From Streptomyces sp. NBC_01294 (GTDB lineage Bacteria > Actinomycetota > Actinomycetes > Streptomycetales > Streptomycetaceae): a stretch of DNA of 64,000 nucleotides. A program made the translations under genes and the position numbers. Every line of letters begins with the position of its first letter. The stretch's first letter is position 1. Below, piece after piece: positions 62,533 to 64,000 of this stretch. The notes beneath the pieces were generated by a model. It did no database searches and was not told where the DNA came from. It saw only the letters and a list, made by a program, of their open reading frames with translations. The DNA is taken from contig NZ_CP108423.1 of the NCBI RefSeq assembly GCF_035917235.1, positions 2,793,001 through 2,857,000 of the forward strand, read 5' to 3'.

Positions 62533-63217
62533 GCGAGGGCGCTTCGACCGGGGGCGCGGGGAGCAGGCGCGCGAGCGGCGCCGTGAGCAGATCCGGGAGC
62601 GGCGCGAGCAGGCCCGGGTGCAGGCCCGTGAGCACGGGCTGGTGGCAGAGGCGGCGGAACGTGCCGCCGAGCGGGCGGGGAAGTCCGCCCAGAGCACCGG
62701 GTCGAGCGCGCTGACGCGCTCGCGGGTGCGCCTGGACCTGCCGCGGGCGCCGCGCCGCTCGCTGCTGCCCGAGTACGACCCGGAGGCCTTCGGGCGGCTG
62801 TCGGAACGGGTGGCGCGGTTCCTGGGCACGGGCCGGTTCATCGTCTGGATGACCCTGGTCATCATCGTCTGGGTGCTGTGGAACATCTTCGCGCCGGGCC
62901 ACCTGAGGTGGGACGAGTACCCGTTCATCTTCCTGACGCTGATGCTGTCGCTCCAGGCCTCCTACGCGGCGCCGCTGATCCTGCTCGCGCAGAACCGGCA
63001 GGACGACCGCGACCGGGTCAACCTGGAGCAGGACCGCAAGCAGAACGAGCGCTCCATCGCCGACACGGAGTACCTGACCCGGGAGATCGCCGCCCTGCGG
63101 ATGGGCCTGGGCGAGGTCGCCACGCGCGACTGGATCAGGTCCGAGTTCCAGGACCTGATCAAGGAGATGGACGAGCGGCGTCTATTCCCGGCGGAACGTG
63201 ATGAAGGCGACCGCTGA
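62522..63217 (+). CDS. DUF1003 membrane protein
   Basis: 231 residues, GTG start overlapping the MgtE-like stop by 11 bases. The N-terminal 80 residues are extremely Arg/Glu-rich coiled-coil (ERRREQIRERREQARVQARE). Two membrane helices follow: WMTLVIIVWVLWNIF and FIFLTLMLSLQASYAAPLIL. A conserved DUF1003 end reads QDDRDRVNLEQDRKQNERSI. The function is unknown. Overlap with the membrane-less MgtE-like gene implies the pair works together. Confidence 0.9.
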   Translation: MAAERGRFDRGRGEQARERRREQIRERREQARVQAREHGLVAEAAERAAERAGKSAQSTGSSALTRSRVRLDLPRAPRRSLLPEYDPEAFGRLSERVARFLGTGRFIVWMTLVIIVWVLWNIFAPGHLRWDEYPFIFLTLMLSLQASYAAPLILLAQNRQDDRDRVNLEQDRKQNERSIADTEYLTREIAALRMGLGEVATRDWIRSEFQDLIKEMDERRLFPAERDEGDR

Positions 63218-63259
63218 CAGGCTTCCCTGAGCCCTGCTACCGAGCCGTACCATCGGGGC

Positions 63260-64000
63260 ATGGCTACCGACACAAGCTCCGCCGCCGTGCCTGAGCAGGA
63301 CGCGATCCTGGACGCTCTGGCGACGGTGAACGACCCCGAGATCCACCGGCCGATCACCGAGCTCGGGATGGTCAAATCGGTGGAGATCGGTGACGGCGGC
63401 GCGGTCGCCGTCACGGTCTACCTGACCGTGTCGGGCTGTCCCATGCGCGAGACCATCACCAAGCTGGTCACCGAGGCCGTGGAGAAGGTCGCGGGCGTCA
63501 CCTCGGTCGCCGTCACGCTGGACGTGATGAGCGACGAGCAGCGCAAGGACCTGGCGGCCACGCTGCGCGGCGGCACCGCCGAGCGCGAGGTGCCCTTCGC
63601 CAAGCCGGGCTCGCTGACCCGTGTGTACGCGGTCGCGTCCGGCAAGGGCGGCGTCGGCAAGTCCTCGGTCACGGTCAACCTGGCCGCGGCGATGGCGGCG
63701 GACGGCCTGAAGGTCGGTGTGGTCGACGCGGACATCTACGGCCACAGCGTGCCACGCATGCTGGGTGTCGAGGGTCGTCCCACCCAGGTCGAGAACATGA
63801 TCATGCCGCCGTCCGCGCACGGCGTGAAGGTCATCTCCATCGGCATGTTCACCCCGGGCAACGCGCCGGTCGTGTGGCGCGGACCGATGCTGCACCGGGC
63901 CCTCCAGCAGTTCCTGGCGGACGTGTTCTGGGGCGACCTGGACGTGCTGCTGCTGGACCTGCCGCCGGGCACGGGCGACATCGCGATCTCGGTGGCCCAG
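63260..64000 (+). CDS. Mrp/ApbC Fe-S cluster carrier ATPase (cut by window edge)
   Basis: The first 247 residues. The N-terminal MIP18 (DUF59) domain (about 13-90) has TVNDPEIHRPITELGMVKSV and SGCPMRETITK. The P-loop domain begins VYAVASGKGGVGKSSVTVNL with the deviant Walker A of the MinD/Mrp class (128-136), then VVDADIYGHSVPRMLGV and LLLDLPPGTGDIAIS. It carries and transfers iron-sulfur clusters in the cytosol. ATG 63260 has no clear ribosome site and may be leaderless (TACCAT seven bases upstream). The remainder, including the CxxC cluster-binding region, is beyond the window. Confidence 0.93.
   Translation, partial: MATDTSSAAVPEQDAILDALATVNDPEIHRPITELGMVKSVEIGDGGAVAVTVYLTVSGCPMRETITKLVTEAVEKVAGVTSVAVTLDVMSDEQRKDLAATLRGGTAEREVPFAKPGSLTRVYAVASGKGGVGKSSVTVNLAAAMAADGLKVGVVDADIYGHSVPRMLGVEGRPTQVENMIMPPSAHGVKVISIGMFTPGNAPVVWRGPMLHRALQQFLADVFWGDLDVLLLDLPPGTGDIAISVAQ

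Overview
This is a high-GC actinobacterial chromosome segment, almost certainly Streptomyces. Third codon positions are nearly all G or C, GTG starts are frequent, and the genes include wblC (whiB7), mycoredoxin, adnAB, a TerD/AIM24 cluster and several Streptomyces-type small proteins. No rRNA, tRNA, integrase, transposase or CRISPR array was seen. Both window edges cut genes: a UPF0182 membrane protein on the left and an Mrp/ApbC Fe-S carrier on the right.

Layout. (1) 1-14.2 kb: UPF0182 protein, PPA1309 protein, secreted PDZ/Lon-like protease, moaE, an SDR epimerase, a zinc metalloprotease overlapping a Nudix hydrolase, three AIM24-domain genes (one fused to TerD), a YgjP-type metallopeptidase, an E1/ThiF-like protein resembling RiPP leader-binding proteins, and an ABC1 kinase. 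(2) 14.2-15.6 kb: the antibiotic-stress regulator wblC with a long leader. The leader holds a translated upstream ORF, an intrinsic terminator and a mutually exclusive antiterminator. (3) 15.6-29 kb: DNA repair and redox genes (uvrD2, mrx1, nudC, an M20 peptidase, adnB, adnA, an alkyltransferase-like protein). (4) 29-35 kb: a large flippase-like membrane protein, a secreted tripeptidyl aminopeptidase-like lipoprotein, and moeZ. (5) 35-46.1 kb: an accessory-looking block. It holds a PelF-type glycosyltransferase operon with a spherulin-4 (GH135-like) protein, then an oligopeptide ABC transporter whose transcript seems to begin with a leaderless leader peptide. (6) 46-58 kb: DUF3152 protein, hydrolases, TetR regulator, DUF3107, ferritin-like protein, a DEAD-box helicase with an apparent CTG start, MarC, PHP and DUF6758 proteins. 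(7) 58-64 kb: a magnesium-related group (CorA with a structured leader, a membrane-less MgtE-like protein, DUF1003) and mrp.

The order UPF0182 / PDZ-Lon / metalloprotease / ABC1 / whiB7 / uvrD2 / mrx1 / nudC / adnB / adnA / ATL / moeZ / DUF3152 / TetR / DUF3107 / ferritin-like / DEAD helicase matches, from memory, the Rv3193c-Rv3211 stretch of Mycobacterium tuberculosis. The window is therefore an old actinobacterial backbone with lineage-specific insertions. The main insertion lies between moeZ and the DUF3152 gene.

A short GC-rich palindromic repeat (core GCCGGCGTTTGAGGCGCGGG) is scattered through the window. It lies between genes and has also entered two coding regions, where it is translated. 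Hexanucleotide repeats encode long Asp-Ala runs in the linkers of both AdnA and AdnB.
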